A stretch of DNA of 57,763 bases from an uncultured Saprospiraceae bacterium (GTDB lineage Bacteria; Bacteroidota; Bacteroidia; Chitinophagales; Saprospiraceae). This document shows, piece after piece, positions 37,880 to 48,408 of this stretch. A program made the position numbers and the translations under genes. The notes beneath the pieces were generated by a model. It saw only the letters and a list, made by a program, of their open reading frames with translations, did not search any database and had not been told where the DNA came from. The DNA lies in assembly GCA_937967615.1 (NCBI GenBank), contig CALCMJ010000032.1, forward strand, positions 1 through 57,763, given 5' to 3'. Every line of letters starts with the position of its first letter. The stretch's first letter is position 1.

Positions 37880-39409
37880 TTACAACTCAAATTTAATTCC
37901 TTGCGCTAATGGTAGAGTCTTACTGTAGTTTATAGTATTCGTTTGTCTACGCATATAGGCTTTCCAAGAATCAGAACCCGACTCTCTTCCTCCTCCTGTT
38001 TCTTTTTCTCCTCCAAAAGCGCCTCCTATCTCAGCGCCACTTGTGCCTATGTTTACGTTTGCAATTCCACAATCTGATCCTGCCGTTGATAAGAATTCTT
38101 CTGCTTCCCTAAGGTCCGTTGTCATTATCGCAGAGGAAAGTCCCTGAGGAACTTCATTTTGTATTGCTATTGCATTTTTTAGTCCGCCCTTATATTTTAT
38201 CAAATAAAGGATAGGAGCGAATGTTTCATGATGAACGATAGGTAGGTTATGTGCAACTTCTGCAACCGCTGGTTTTACATAACAGCCACTCTGATGTGCT
38301 TTGCCTTTCAATACTCCTCCTGGGACTACAAAATTGCCACCTTGTTTTTTTACCTGTTTGATCGCTTCTGAATAAGTAGCTACAGCATCTTGATCTATAA
38401 GGGGGCCTACATGCATTTTAGGATTTAATGGATCTCCTATTTTTAATTGTTTATAAGCTTTTACAATTCCTTTCTTTACTTTATCATATACACTTTCATG
38501 TATAATTAGTCTTCTTGTACTTGTGCATCTTTGTCCACATGTTCCTACAGCTCCAAAAACAGCTCCCGTCAATACTAATTTTAAGTCCGCACTCTTAGAA
38601 ACAATAATTGCATTATTCCCTCCAAGTTCTAAAAGAGATCTTCCTAAACGTTCAGCAACCGTTGTCGCTACAATTTTACCCATACGTGTACTTCCAGTGG
38701 CAGATACAAGAGGAATTCGTTTATCCTTAGTCATGTATTCTCCAATCTTGTAATCACCAGTTACTATACAACTTACGCCTTCAGGAACATTATTCTTTTT
38801 TAGTACACTCTGAAAAATATTCTGACAAGCAATAGTACACATAGGTGTTTTTTCGCTTCCCTTCCATATGCTCACATCTCCGCAAACTAATGCAATCATG
38901 GAATTCCACGACCACACTGCAACAGGAAAATTAAACGCAGATATTATTCCTACTGCCCCTAAAGGATGCCATTGCTCATACATTCTATGGTTTGGACGTT
39001 CACTATGCATAGTTAATCCATATAGTTGTCTAGATAGTCCTACAGCAAAGTCACAGATGTCAATCATTTCTTGAACTTCTCCCCAGCCCTCTTGTAAGGA
39101 TTTGCCCATCTCATAAGAAACAAGTTTGCCTAAAGCATCTTTGTGCTGTCTTAACGCTTCTCCATACTGTCTTACGATTTCGCCACGTTGCGGTGCTGGC
39201 ATTTTCCTCCAAACATCAAATGCTTTTAAAGCAGTTTTCACTGTACTTTCATATTGTGCCTTCGTACTTACACTTACACTCCCTATAAATTTTCCATCTA
39301 CTGGAGAATAGGAATCAATAAATGTTTTTGAACTGCTGGATTTAAGTCCTGTGCTTGTGCCGTTGTTCTTTTTCTTTAGTCCTAGAGATTTCAGAAATGA
39401 TGTATTCAT
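37880..39409 (-). CDS. Antiquitin-type aldehyde dehydrogenase (ALDH7)
   Basis: The start is placed at ATG 39407-39409 (509 residues); an upstream ATG at 39454 would add 15 residues without homologous character. ALDH motifs are the catalytic cysteine in GTCGQRCTSTRRL, the glutamate in LLELGGNNAIIV and the C-terminal GEKETGGGRESGSDSWKAYM, which is distinctive of the ALDH7/antiquitin group. This group oxidises 2-aminoadipate 6-semialdehyde to 2-aminoadipate in lysine breakdown, using NAD(P)+. The substrate is inferred from family. No other lysine degradation gene is next to it. Confidence 0.9.
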   Translation of the reverse strand: MNTSFLKSLGLKKKNNGTSTGLKSSSSKTFIDSYSPVDGKFIGSVSVSTKAQYESTVKTALKAFDVWRKMPAPQRGEIVRQYGEALRQHKDALGKLVSYEMGKSLQEGWGEVQEMIDICDFAVGLSRQLYGLTMHSERPNHRMYEQWHPLGAVGIISAFNFPVAVWSWNSMIALVCGDVSIWKGSEKTPMCTIACQNIFQSVLKKNNVPEGVSCIVTGDYKIGEYMTKDKRIPLVSATGSTRMGKIVATTVAERLGRSLLELGGNNAIIVSKSADLKLVLTGAVFGAVGTCGQRCTSTRRLIIHESVYDKVKKGIVKAYKQLKIGDPLNPKMHVGPLIDQDAVATYSEAIKQVKKQGGNFVVPGGVLKGKAHQSGCYVKPAVAEVAHNLPIVHHETFAPILYLIKYKGGLKNAIAIQNEVPQGLSSAIMTTDLREAEEFLSTAGSDCGIANVNIGTSGAEIGGAFGGEKETGGGRESGSDSWKAYMRRQTNTINYSKTLPLAQGIKFEL

Positions 39410-39536
39410 AGTATTAAATTTGCGCGAAATTAAGAAGATTAATTCCCTAAGCACAATTTCAAGCTGTGAATTACAAGGTTTCCTCCAAAAGGGACAATTG
39501 AGAACACATAAGCTATTGATTAAGCTAGTATTGCTT

Positions 39537-42500
39537 TTATTTAGCCAATGTTATATCTGCATAAAAAGTATAAGCTTCTTTCGAAGATTCGCAAATTGCT
39601 TGAATCTTCATGACATATACTCCTATGATAGCTTCTTCACCTTGTAAATATCCGTCCCAACCTTCATTTAAATCTTCACTATAGAACATTTGTTCGCCCC
39701 ATCTGTCAAAAATGCTCAGAGATATGAATTCATTTGGATTCTGAGCAAAGACCATTGCCTCATCATTTCTTCCATCCCCATTTGGAGAAAAAATATTAGG
39801 AAGATAGAATGTTTGGTTTGTACATTGAGTTTCATAGCGTGCATACAATCTAGCATCCGCCTGACATCCACTGATAGGATCAGTAACAACGAGTTCATAT
39901 TCGCCTGCACCTATGATCTCAAAAAATGGATCAGGACAATCCCAGCAGCTTAAACCCTCATGCGGAAACCACTCAAAATCAAAGTCGCCATTGTAATCTA
40001 TAATTACTTGCGTTGGGACATTAGGAAATACCGTGTAATCTTCTTCAAGGTCTATAATTATTTCATCATGTACATATATCTGCGTGTATTGTGTATCTGC
40101 TATACATATGCCTCTTTTACCCACAACCATATAGTTAGTTGTAGACTCAGGTGAGAGCTCAACTGTCTTTTCCGTGGAAAGAATATTATTTTGATTCATA
40201 TCCATCCAATTATATTCTAGTGCATTCCCATCAGCGGCAATCGTCCCTATTTCATCAAAGCAAATGGAATCTCCTATAGCTTCAATAATGACTGCTTCTA
40301 ATACGTTTATAAACACAGTATCTGTATCCATACATTCTCCAATGACTGAACTGAATACAAAGTAACTATCCTCCTCTGGTTTAACAATGCTCTGAGGATT
40401 TGTCACATCATTCAAATAAGGAGAGGGTTGCCATTCTGCAGTTCCTAAAGCAGTGCCTTGTAATTCAATAGTTTCTCCTAAACATATGTTTGCATCTGGT
40501 CCAGCATTGACAAATCCATTTGGAATTCCAATTATGTTTAAGGTGTCTGTAAAAGGACATCCATTGTCCGACGTAATTTGTACTAAATATTCTGATTCAC
40601 CTGTACTAATTAGGACACTAGGATTAGGACATGTGTTACAGCTAAGACCAGTGCCAGACCAAACTGCATCATTGCCTTGTGCTATATTTAATTCTATCTC
40701 GTCACCTACGCAATGAATCTTTTCTACCGGAAGAATATCTCCGCTAAGAACATCTACATGTATCTCATTAGAGATTTCAGCAGAACAGCCTACTTGATTG
40801 CTGACTAAAATTCCTATTGTAGTACTTGTGTCTGGATAGACTCTTATTGCTTTATTTTCTTCTATTAAATGACTAAAGTTTTGATCGTGTTGCCAAGTGT
40901 AGTCATAGTCTGAGTTGTAATTTAATATGCTTATTGTGCTTGAATCTCCATTGCATATAATATCGTCAGTAGAAAGAGAAACCTCTGGACCTGCAATATC
41001 AAAGAAGCTAAGTTGTACCGAGTCTTCTTGGACACAACCGTTTTCTTGTATATAGTTGAAAAAGTAAGTATTATTTCCAGTTGGTTGAATGCTAGGATTA
41101 GCACAGTCTGTGCAACTAAGATCAGGGTCATCCTCCCAATTAATAATGCTTCCGGCTTGAGGGTTTGTGATTTGCAAATCAATTATCGCCGTATCACCCA
41201 AACAAAGAATAGGGAGAGGCAGAATGTCAACATTCGCTGCTTCAATGACCTCTGTATTTATTTGATGTTCTCCTACGCAACCGTATTCCGTAATTGCTTT
41301 CAAAGAAATTATATGGAGATTGTTTTCTGCATATGTATGCTCAGGATACTCCTCCGTTGAAGTGTTCCCATCTCCAAAGTCCCAATAGAAATTGCTAATC
41401 TCTCCTACAGCATTGCTCGTGTTATTCTGAAGATGTATGCTTGAGAATTGACATGTGATGTCTTCTGAAATATCAAAAAGTACATTTGGAATGGAGGCAA
41501 TGATTATCGCACTATCTATGCGTAAAGACTCTTCACAATTTTCTAAACTTCCTTCTAATGTAACATAATAAATTCCAGGTTTTGTGATATTTAAGTTTAA
41601 ATCCAGTAGGTCTGAATAATAAATGGACTGCTCATCTTGAATGCTCCAGTTGTATTCTGCATTGCCACTTGCCGTGCTTTTATTTTCCAATTCAATTACT
41701 TGTGGTGTTCCACAGAACGGATCAGTGATTTTTGAAAAATCGAGATTGATGTCATTGACAACAATTGGGTTTCCTGTAAAACTTCTGATGCAACCATCTT
41801 GGTTTGAAAGAATTAATTTTGGAGTGTAAGTCCCCACTTCATTATAGATGTAAGAAACTGTATCAAGTGAAGCGCTATTTGCTGTATTCACAATCTCTCC
41901 ATTTCCAAAATCCCATGTATAATTATAGTCACTGTCTGAATCTCCAAAAAATTCTACAGTAAGTGGAACGCATGCATTATCACTTTGAAAACTGAAATCA
42001 CCAACAGGACCATTCACCTGAATGTAATCTTCTATTAACAAAGTGTCAGCACAGTTTTCACCTAGCATGGCAATCAAAGTAACATCAAATGTTCCTACTT
42101 CAGTAAACACATTTGAAGGATTTTCTTCATTGCTCAAGCCACCATTGTCTCCAAAATCCCAAACAAAAGAATCAGCGTTTGTTGAGTTATTAGTAAAGTT
42201 AGCTATCAATGGTGGACAGTCAATACTTGTTTGATCAGCAATAAAAGCTGCTTCTGGATTTATAACTTCAATAATATTTTCCTTGCAACGAGTTTTTTGG
42301 CAACCTTTCTCTTCTTCAATGGTAAGACAAACCGTGTAGGTGCCTTCTTTAGTATAATAATGATTTGGATCTTTTTTTGTAGAACTGAATCCATCCCCAA
42401 AATCCCACAGATATCCAATAATATTTTGACCCGTGGAAAGGTTAGTAAATTGGATGGGGTCTTGTGTACATGTCTGTGACTCAAAATCAAAATCAATAAA

Positions 42501-45095
42501 ATTTATCACAGGTTTGATTGCGTTTTCTCTAAAAAAAGTATCAACACATCCCCAACTGTCTTGAACAATAAGTTCTAGATCTAAGACCATCGCTGTATCA
42601 AGATAGTAGGAAGTGTTTTTATCAGTTGAGCTATGGAAGGAGTTTCCAATATTCCAACTCCAAGAGTTCACTTCCCCAAACATGGAGACAGAAGCATCTT
42701 CTAGAGGAATATTATCTGGAATGCATACTATTTTATCATACAAAGGTAATGCATCTACAGAATTGACAAAAACGGAATCAACACGCATTGAATCTTTGCA
42801 ACCGTGCATGTCTGTGACTACAAGTTTGGGCCCCAGAAAGCCACCAGCATTTAAGTAGTCTAGCTCAGGTGTAGTTAATGTATCGTTGTTAAATTGTGCG
42901 CCAGGACCAGAATAAAGCCACCTTTCCGCATCTATGGAAGATTCAGAAATTTGTAAAGTCAAAGGTGCACAACCTTTGTGTTTGTCTAATGTAAACTGGG
43001 CGATAGGGTCTCTTATGAAAACAGTATCTGTTTTAAGAAAGTCACAGCCAGTCGTGTAATTCTCAGTATACAATTCAACAACGTAATCGCCTCTTCCTGG
43101 AAAAAGAAAGTCAAAGGAGTCTTGAGTATTATAAATAACGTCATTTCCAACATTGATTTTCCAAATAAAAGAATCTGCCGCTATTGAATTATTTTTAAAA
43201 AATACAGAATATGGATCTTCACAGTTGTATTCTGGTTTGAAATGGGAAATGGGTCCTAGTACGTAAACTGCGCTATCAACGCGCATAGTATCACTTGGAC
43301 ATCCATTAAACATGGCCACATGAATTACATTAAAATATCCAGTATCTCCGAACTGATATTCTGGATTTTCTTGATAAATACCATCGCCTTGATCTGTAAA
43401 CTGCCAGTACCAATCATTTGCTTCAGCAGAGGATTCATCATAAAAATTGAAAAGTTCTCTTGCGCATTGACTAAACGGAGTATAACTAAAATCAACCTCC
43501 GGTGGTGTGCCTGCGGCAATGTAGTTTTCTATCTCAAGGGTGTCAATGCAGCCTCTGGAGTTCTTAGCTATGAGAGTAAGGTCATACGTTCCTACTTCTT
43601 CAAGCGTAAAGCTTGGTTCAGAATCACTACTAGAAAATGAAAACCCATTTCCTTCTACTAACCATTCTAAAGAAACGATGTTGAAGCTTGATTGAATGCT
43701 ATCGAATAAGGTAACATCTAATGGAATACAACCCTGCGGCCCATTCACCGGTACTAAAACTTCAAAATCTTGTATTTGTATTGTCCTTTGATACCTATAG
43801 AAACATCCACTTCCAAATACATATAAGAGATTGATCTCGTATGTCCCAAATTCGTTCGCCTGATAAGACGAGCTTTGCTCTGTTGTTTTGAACTCTATAC
43901 CAGACGGATCAACAATTTTCCAGTATACAGTAGGATTTCCATCAATATCATGTGAGAATAAAATCTGAGAAGGAACGTCACAGTAAGTATCTATTTGTGT
44001 TATGATATTCACATCGGGTTTAGCGAGAACTTCAACACAATTAGGTAGACTATAATCAAAAATGCAAGATCCAGAATAAATTCTAGCACGCACTTCAAAA
44101 CAACCAGGGCTGTCAAATAGGACAGTGACTGCTTCAAAGGCCGTAAAAGTGCCAACGGATTCTATTGTCCATTGCACACTATCATACGCCACCTCCTCTA
44201 GATCAAAATTAATTTCGTTGCCTACACATACAGTTCCTGGAATGATTTCTAAATCTAGATCAGGATTTGTTTTTACGTTTATCTCTTTGGTGAGTATCGT
44301 CTCACAATCTTCATTACGAGCGGTGAGTATAATTTCATACTTACCATCAGTCGGATATAAAACAAGAGGAGGTTCAGTTCCTATATATGTTTCTCCATTG
44401 CCAAAATCCCAATAATAAATGGCTTCCTCACTGTCCTCAGTAAAATCTATTTCTACCTTTGCTGGTAGTTCGCATGTATTTAAAAAGCTACTTGTAAAAC
44501 TTGGTTTTGGGGAATGCAGGATTTCAAGAACTTCATTTTTAGTTTCTAACGCTGTGCAGCCTTTATCATCTTCTACGAGTAGGCTTATAGTATATAAGTC
44601 TCCAGTGCTGTATGTACTTTCAATGAATGTGTTTGGATCTGAAGTTTGAATCACATTGGATGAGCCTCCAAGTCCCCAGGTCCAATTAACAATTCGATCG
44701 TTTTCTGTAGTAGAAAGATCATTGAACTCAATGCTAGCAGGTGCACAGATTCCATTGTTTAGTAATTCAAAGTTTGCAATAGGATTTTTGTAAATACGAA
44801 TGTAATCTTCTTTGCAACGACTTCCTTCGTTGCCTTTATCATCTTTAACGGATAAACAAATTTCTACATTTCCTATCGTGTTAAAAATGGCGCTTGGGTT
44901 TTGTAAGCTTGAGTTGAATGAACCCAATGTCCATTGCCATTCGACAATAGTCCCAGCAGTGCTGCTTGACTCGTCAAGAAAATCTGCAGCAAGTACCTCA
45001 CAAGCTTCAGACTCATTAACAGAAAATTCTACATTTATTTGGCCACATATCCAACTGCTATAGCTCAAAGCTATCGCTACAATCATGTACTTCAT
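39537..45095 (-). CDS. Giant PKD-repeat surface protein, T9SS type B cargo
   Basis: The 1852-residue protein has a signal peptide (MKYMIVAIALSYSSWICGQ) and then about twelve PKD or PKD-like Ig repeats. Signatures recur: YYWDFGNGETYIG, YLWDFGDGFSSTKKDPNHYY, VWDFGDNGGLSNEENPSNVF, YTWDFGNGEIVNT and YWDFGDGNTSTEEYPEHTY. The C-terminal ~90 residues are the gliding-associated CHU_C/type B sorting domain: FYLPNIFSPNGDGRNDEA, then FDRWGEQMFYSEDL and GWDGYLQGE. Such proteins are exported through SprA and usually work as adhesins or polymer-binding surface fibres; type B domains use the SprF-type pathway. The function is inferred. Confidence 0.93.
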   Translation of the reverse strand: MKYMIVAIALSYSSWICGQINVEFSVNESEACEVLAADFLDESSSTAGTIVEWQWTLGSFNSSLQNPSAIFNTIGNVEICLSVKDDKGNEGSRCKEDYIRIYKNPIANFELLNNGICAPASIEFNDLSTTENDRIVNWTWGLGGSSNVIQTSDPNTFIESTYSTGDLYTISLLVEDDKGCTALETKNEVLEILHSPKPSFTSSFLNTCELPAKVEIDFTEDSEEAIYYWDFGNGETYIGTEPPLVLYPTDGKYEIILTARNEDCETILTKEINVKTNPDLDLEIIPGTVCVGNEINFDLEEVAYDSVQWTIESVGTFTAFEAVTVLFDSPGCFEVRARIYSGSCIFDYSLPNCVEVLAKPDVNIITQIDTYCDVPSQILFSHDIDGNPTVYWKIVDPSGIEFKTTEQSSSYQANEFGTYEINLLYVFGSGCFYRYQRTIQIQDFEVLVPVNGPQGCIPLDVTLFDSIQSSFNIVSLEWLVEGNGFSFSSSDSEPSFTLEEVGTYDLTLIAKNSRGCIDTLEIENYIAAGTPPEVDFSYTPFSQCARELFNFYDESSAEANDWYWQFTDQGDGIYQENPEYQFGDTGYFNVIHVAMFNGCPSDTMRVDSAVYVLGPISHFKPEYNCEDPYSVFFKNNSIAADSFIWKINVGNDVIYNTQDSFDFLFPGRGDYVVELYTENYTTGCDFLKTDTVFIRDPIAQFTLDKHKGCAPLTLQISESSIDAERWLYSGPGAQFNNDTLTTPELDYLNAGGFLGPKLVVTDMHGCKDSMRVDSVFVNSVDALPLYDKIVCIPDNIPLEDASVSMFGEVNSWSWNIGNSFHSSTDKNTSYYLDTAMVLDLELIVQDSWGCVDTFFRENAIKPVINFIDFDFESQTCTQDPIQFTNLSTGQNIIGYLWDFGDGFSSTKKDPNHYYTKEGTYTVCLTIEEEKGCQKTRCKENIIEVINPEAAFIADQTSIDCPPLIANFTNNSTNADSFVWDFGDNGGLSNEENPSNVFTEVGTFDVTLIAMLGENCADTLLIEDYIQVNGPVGDFSFQSDNACVPLTVEFFGDSDSDYNYTWDFGNGEIVNTANSASLDTVSYIYNEVGTYTPKLILSNQDGCIRSFTGNPIVVNDINLDFSKITDPFCGTPQVIELENKSTASGNAEYNWSIQDEQSIYYSDLLDLNLNITKPGIYYVTLEGSLENCEESLRIDSAIIIASIPNVLFDISEDITCQFSSIHLQNNTSNAVGEISNFYWDFGDGNTSTEEYPEHTYAENNLHIISLKAITEYGCVGEHQINTEVIEAANVDILPLPILCLGDTAIIDLQITNPQAGSIINWEDDPDLSCTDCANPSIQPTGNNTYFFNYIQENGCVQEDSVQLSFFDIAGPEVSLSTDDIICNGDSSTISILNYNSDYDYTWQHDQNFSHLIEENKAIRVYPDTSTTIGILVSNQVGCSAEISNEIHVDVLSGDILPVEKIHCVGDEIELNIAQGNDAVWSGTGLSCNTCPNPSVLISTGESEYLVQITSDNGCPFTDTLNIIGIPNGFVNAGPDANICLGETIELQGTALGTAEWQPSPYLNDVTNPQSIVKPEEDSYFVFSSVIGECMDTDTVFINVLEAVIIEAIGDSICFDEIGTIAADGNALEYNWMDMNQNNILSTEKTVELSPESTTNYMVVGKRGICIADTQYTQIYVHDEIIIDLEEDYTVFPNVPTQVIIDYNGDFDFEWFPHEGLSCWDCPDPFFEIIGAGEYELVVTDPISGCQADARLYARYETQCTNQTFYLPNIFSPNGDGRNDEAMVFAQNPNEFISLSIFDRWGEQMFYSEDLNEGWDGYLQGEEAIIGVYVMKIQAICESSKEAYTFYADITLAK

Positions 45096-45412
45096 TCAAT
45101 TGTTTTTCCTAGTTTATATACTATTCTATCTTGCGCACAAGCTAGAATGGGGTTAAAGTAAATAACAGGGCATTTGAATTGAGTAAACTCAAAACACTTA
45201 TGTGATCTTAAAAGGGGTGTTTAAATATGCAATAAGGATGCTATTGTACTGAGGTAAGTTGTTATGTAAATATGGCTAATTTTTTATTAACTATCAATAG
45301 ACATTTTATTTTAAATATAAAATTCAGGGTTTACCTCTAATAATAAAGTGATAAAGGGAAGAAAAGTGATTTCGAAAGAAAAAATGTTAAGAAGAAAAGG
45401 TGTTAAATAGAA
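45096..45412. other. Intergenic stretch, no gene seen
   Basis: About 320 AT-rich bases between two minus-strand genes, presumably the promoter and leader of the PKD protein gene. I see no convincing coding frame, RNA gene or strong hairpin. Confidence 0.5.
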
Positions 45413-46723
45413 TTAACCTCCATTAAGAACCTCTTTAATAGGGATTATCTTTTTATCTAACCATTCAGCAAGTTTTGTTTCTACTATCTTCTGTTCAACA
45501 GTGCTGAGATTGGATATCCTAGTACTATGATCGCCGTCTTTGTGCAAGATAAAGACGGCATCTCTTTCCTTGGGAGGAACGAGTTTACATACAGTCCACG
45601 GGTCTTTATCGCCATAGATATAAATAATTTTTTCTCCTTTGTGGTATAGGAATACACGTACATACTTTAAATAGTCAGCATCATATCTTCCTTTTGCTTC
45701 AGCAGGAGCAAAAGGGAAGTTTGTAAAGTCGGTGACATAATCAAAGTTATCGCCTAGATGTTCGTATTGAAAACCATAATATCCATTTTCCGTCATAAAT
45801 TGATAAAAGGATGGCCTAAAATATTCTATTGTTTCATCTGCATAAAAATCGAAACCCACAACTTCGTTTAGATGTTTGAAAGTTGTATGGATAGAAGGCT
45901 TGTCAGGAATGCGATTACAGGCTTGACCATACTGCCAAAACGAAAATGGATATTCAAGTACAGCGTACTCAAATGCTTTTTTTGAATGGATAATATTGAA
46001 ATGGATGGAATCTGCTGCAGCAAGAGAATCTACCTTATAGAATATAGCTTCCTTTTGTTCTAATGCGGTCATTTGAAATGCTTTCAACTTATTTCTACAT
46101 TCTTCTGTCCCTATGTTTTCAAAGAAATGATCAAATCGTTTGTCTTCTCTTCCCATAGGTAGGGGGGCAACATAGGGTATGGTAACTTTTACGTCATCTG
46201 GAAATTTATTTTTATAAATTAAGCAGGTAGTACCGCCTTTACTTATACCAGTACTTAGCCAATCCCCTGTGTACAATTTACCAAGTAAAGTTCGTATTCT
46301 ATGATAATCTTCAGCAGCTTGATCATTAGTAAGATAGGTGTAGTCATAATTACTGGGTTTTGATTCCCCAAAAAATCTATATTCAATGATCAGTTGATTT
46401 GATCTAATCATATCAGAGAGTTCATAATAACGTGGGTAAGCGGAATATCCCTCTGTCACCATTAGCATAGGTTCTGAAAAATCGTAATGGGCTAAAAATA
46501 ATCTTTGCTGGAATATACCTGCTGAAGGGTCATTGTGGTCTAGAGGCTGTTCCAGCATAATGATAAATTCTCGCTTAAAATGATGCCCTTGGTCTAATTC
46601 TTCGAAACTTGCGTTTGGTAATGCTGATTTTAACTTATCTAATATATCATCTTGCGAAGCCAAAGGGCTAGCGCAGAGGCAAAGAAAAAGGCTTAAATAG
46701 TATGGTATACTTGCTATTTTCAA
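45413..46723 (-). CDS. Secreted S37 family (PS-10) peptidase
   Basis: The 436-residue protein has a signal peptide (MKIASIPYYLSLFLCLCASP). It matches peptidase family S37, first known as Streptomyces prolyl tri-/tetrapeptidyl aminopeptidase. Features are EQPLDHNDPSAGIFQQRLFL near the N-terminus, EYRFFGESKP and the nucleophile elbow GISKGG with Ser 161. The C-terminal half has an acidic GDKDPW and a histidine in DGDHSTRISNL for the rest of the triad. It would trim peptides from N-termini outside the cytoplasm. No T9SS sorting domain is visible. Confidence 0.9.
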   Translation of the reverse strand: MKIASIPYYLSLFLCLCASPLASQDDILDKLKSALPNASFEELDQGHHFKREFIIMLEQPLDHNDPSAGIFQQRLFLAHYDFSEPMLMVTEGYSAYPRYYELSDMIRSNQLIIEYRFFGESKPSNYDYTYLTNDQAAEDYHRIRTLLGKLYTGDWLSTGISKGGTTCLIYKNKFPDDVKVTIPYVAPLPMGREDKRFDHFFENIGTEECRNKLKAFQMTALEQKEAIFYKVDSLAAADSIHFNIIHSKKAFEYAVLEYPFSFWQYGQACNRIPDKPSIHTTFKHLNEVVGFDFYADETIEYFRPSFYQFMTENGYYGFQYEHLGDNFDYVTDFTNFPFAPAEAKGRYDADYLKYVRVFLYHKGEKIIYIYGDKDPWTVCKLVPPKERDAVFILHKDGDHSTRISNLSTVEQKIVETKLAEWLDKKIIPIKEVLNGG

Positions 46724-46816
46724 TATTATTGGAATTGCGTTAAATATACGTTCATTTTTTTTAATCTAAAGTTTGAAGCTATTATTGCCAGATGAGCATT
46801 AGTAGATAAAAAATAA

Positions 46817-46824
46817 TATATTTG
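46817..46824 (+). promoter_or_regulatory. -7 box for tRNA-Cys
   Basis: TATATTTG is a full match to TAnnTTTG, 14 bp before the tRNA 5' end, so transcription would begin a few bases ahead of the mature tRNA. Confidence 0.5.
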
Positions 46825-46837
46825 CGTTCTTCTAAAA

Positions 46838-46908
46838 GGTCGCGTGGCCGAGCGGTTAGGCAGAGGTCTGCAAAACCTTGTACAGCGGTTCAAATCCGCT
46901 CGCGACCT
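46838..46908 (+). tRNA. tRNA-Cys (GCA)
   Basis: A 71-nt cloverleaf is visible: acceptor stem GGTCGCG/CGCGACC, a D arm with GGCCGAGCGGTTAGGC, a 7-base anticodon loop CTGCAAA with GCA at 46870-46872, and a T arm with GGTTCAAATCC. The discriminator base is T, as expected for tRNA-Cys. CCA is not encoded. The GH16 gene starts 23 bp downstream and may share the transcript. Confidence 0.97.
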
Positions 46909-46931
46909 CTCTTTTTCCCTCAATAACTTAG

Positions 46932-47795
46932 ATGGAAGAATTAAAAAAACTGCTCCAAGCTATAGGCTTTGTCTTCGTACTGGGAATCCTTATTCTCCTC
47001 CTATTCTTTTTATTTACACTCAACGAAAATATAGGCAATCTAAAAACTCCTCAACAGGAATGGGAATTAGTATGGAGTGATGAGTTTAACTATAGTGGAC
47101 TGCCTACAGATACACTTTGGACTTTTATAGAAGGGGATGGTTGCCCTGAGCTTTGTGGATGGGGTAACAATGAACAGCAATTTTATACAAGGAATAGACT
47201 AAAAAATGCTCGCGTTGAAAACAATAAATTGATAATTGAAGCCCATGCTGAGAAAATGGGCACACGTGACTTCTCTTCTGCAAAATTGATAAGTAAGGAT
47301 AAGCAGAATATGTTAGATGGCAAGCTTGTCATTCGCTGCAAAAATCCTGTAGGTTTAGGCACATGGCCAGCTATCTGGATGATGCCTGTAACAGACAGCT
47401 ATGGTGGTTGGCCCAAAAGTGGAGAAATTGATATTATGGAACATGTAGGATATGCAAAAGACTCTATCTATGGCACCATACATAGTGAGGCGTTTAATCA
47501 TATGATAGGGACCCAGAAAGCAGGTGAGATTTACATACCTGATAATGAAAGTGCCTTTCGCGATTATAGTCTGGAATGGAGCCAAGAAGGAATGCGATGG
47601 TTTGTGGATTCAACCATGTATCATGAATATTTAAATCTGCATGAATCTTATAAAGAATGGCCTTTTGACCAAGAGTTTTATCTCATTCTGAACCTTGCAG
47701 TAGGTGGTAACTGGGGAGGAAAAATGGGCATAGATAGTTCAGCATTTCCAGCCAGATTTGAAATAGACTATGTGCGCTACTTTCAAAAAAAATAG
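46932..47795 (+). CDS. GH16 family endo-beta-glucanase
   Basis: The 287-residue protein has an N-terminal membrane helix (residues ~11-30, IGFVFVLGILILLLFFLFTL) and then a complete GH16 domain. The catalytic motif is GEIDIMEHVG with Glu 165 (nucleophile), Asp 167 and Glu 170 (acid/base). Other conserved parts are WELVWSDEF at the start, GTWPAIWMMP and NLAVGGNWGG. The pattern fits laminarinases or related beta-1,3(4)-glucanases, but the exact glycan cannot be fixed from sequence. The enzyme is probably anchored in the inner membrane or processed. It follows tRNA-Cys closely. Confidence 0.93.
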   Translation: MEELKKLLQAIGFVFVLGILILLLFFLFTLNENIGNLKTPQQEWELVWSDEFNYSGLPTDTLWTFIEGDGCPELCGWGNNEQQFYTRNRLKNARVENNKLIIEAHAEKMGTRDFSSAKLISKDKQNMLDGKLVIRCKNPVGLGTWPAIWMMPVTDSYGGWPKSGEIDIMEHVGYAKDSIYGTIHSEAFNHMIGTQKAGEIYIPDNESAFRDYSLEWSQEGMRWFVDSTMYHEYLNLHESYKEWPFDQEFYLILNLAVGGNWGGKMGIDSSAFPARFEIDYVRYFQKK

Positions 47796-47876
47796 TGAAA
47801 ATATATAATTTGAAAAGAAAAATGTAAATTCATCATATTGAATTGATTGCTTCTTTAAAAACTTATAATAAAAACT

Positions 47877-48374
47877 ATGGAACAAAATATTTGGGTTTTA
47901 TTTGCCACTGCATTAATACCAATGGTAATTGGATTTGTTTGGTATCATCCTAAACTATTTGGAACCTCTTGGATGCGTCTAGTTGGTAAAACAGAAGAAG
48001 AACTTTCAAAAGGAAATATGTTTAAGATTTTAGGACTGAGTTATCTCTTAAGTGTAATCTTGGCCTTTGCACTTTCAGGACTTGCAATTCACCAGTCAGG
48101 TATCTACCAATTATTCGCAATGGATTTACAAGCTGGAGGAGATGCAGTCAATGCAGCATATTTCAATGATTTTATGGCAGCATATGGGGACAAACACAGA
48201 AGCTTTGGACATGGTGCTCTGCATGGCGCATTAGCTGGTCTTTTTTTCGCACTTCCTTTGATTGGAATTAGTGCAATGTTTGAACATCGGCCATGGAAAC
48301 TTATATGGATCCAAGTAGGATATTGGGTACTGACGTGTACTCTTATGGCAGGTGTAATATGCGCATTTTATTAA
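47877..48374 (+). CDS. DUF1761 membrane protein
   Basis: The 165-residue protein has four predicted transmembrane helices (for example ATALIPMVIGFVWYHPKLFG and ILGLSYLLSVILAFALSGLA). It carries the DUF1761 features WYHPKLFGTSW and the conserved HGALHGALAGLFFALP. The role of the family is not known. It is on the same strand as the GH16 gene (81 bp away) and the NTF2-like gene (34 bp away); the latter pair may be co-transcribed. Confidence 0.85.
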   Translation: MEQNIWVLFATALIPMVIGFVWYHPKLFGTSWMRLVGKTEEELSKGNMFKILGLSYLLSVILAFALSGLAIHQSGIYQLFAMDLQAGGDAVNAAYFNDFMAAYGDKHRSFGHGALHGALAGLFFALPLIGISAMFEHRPWKLIWIQVGYWVLTCTLMAGVICAFY

Positions 48375-48408
48375 TTTTTTTTTTTTTAAACGAAATAAAA
48401 CTTAAACT

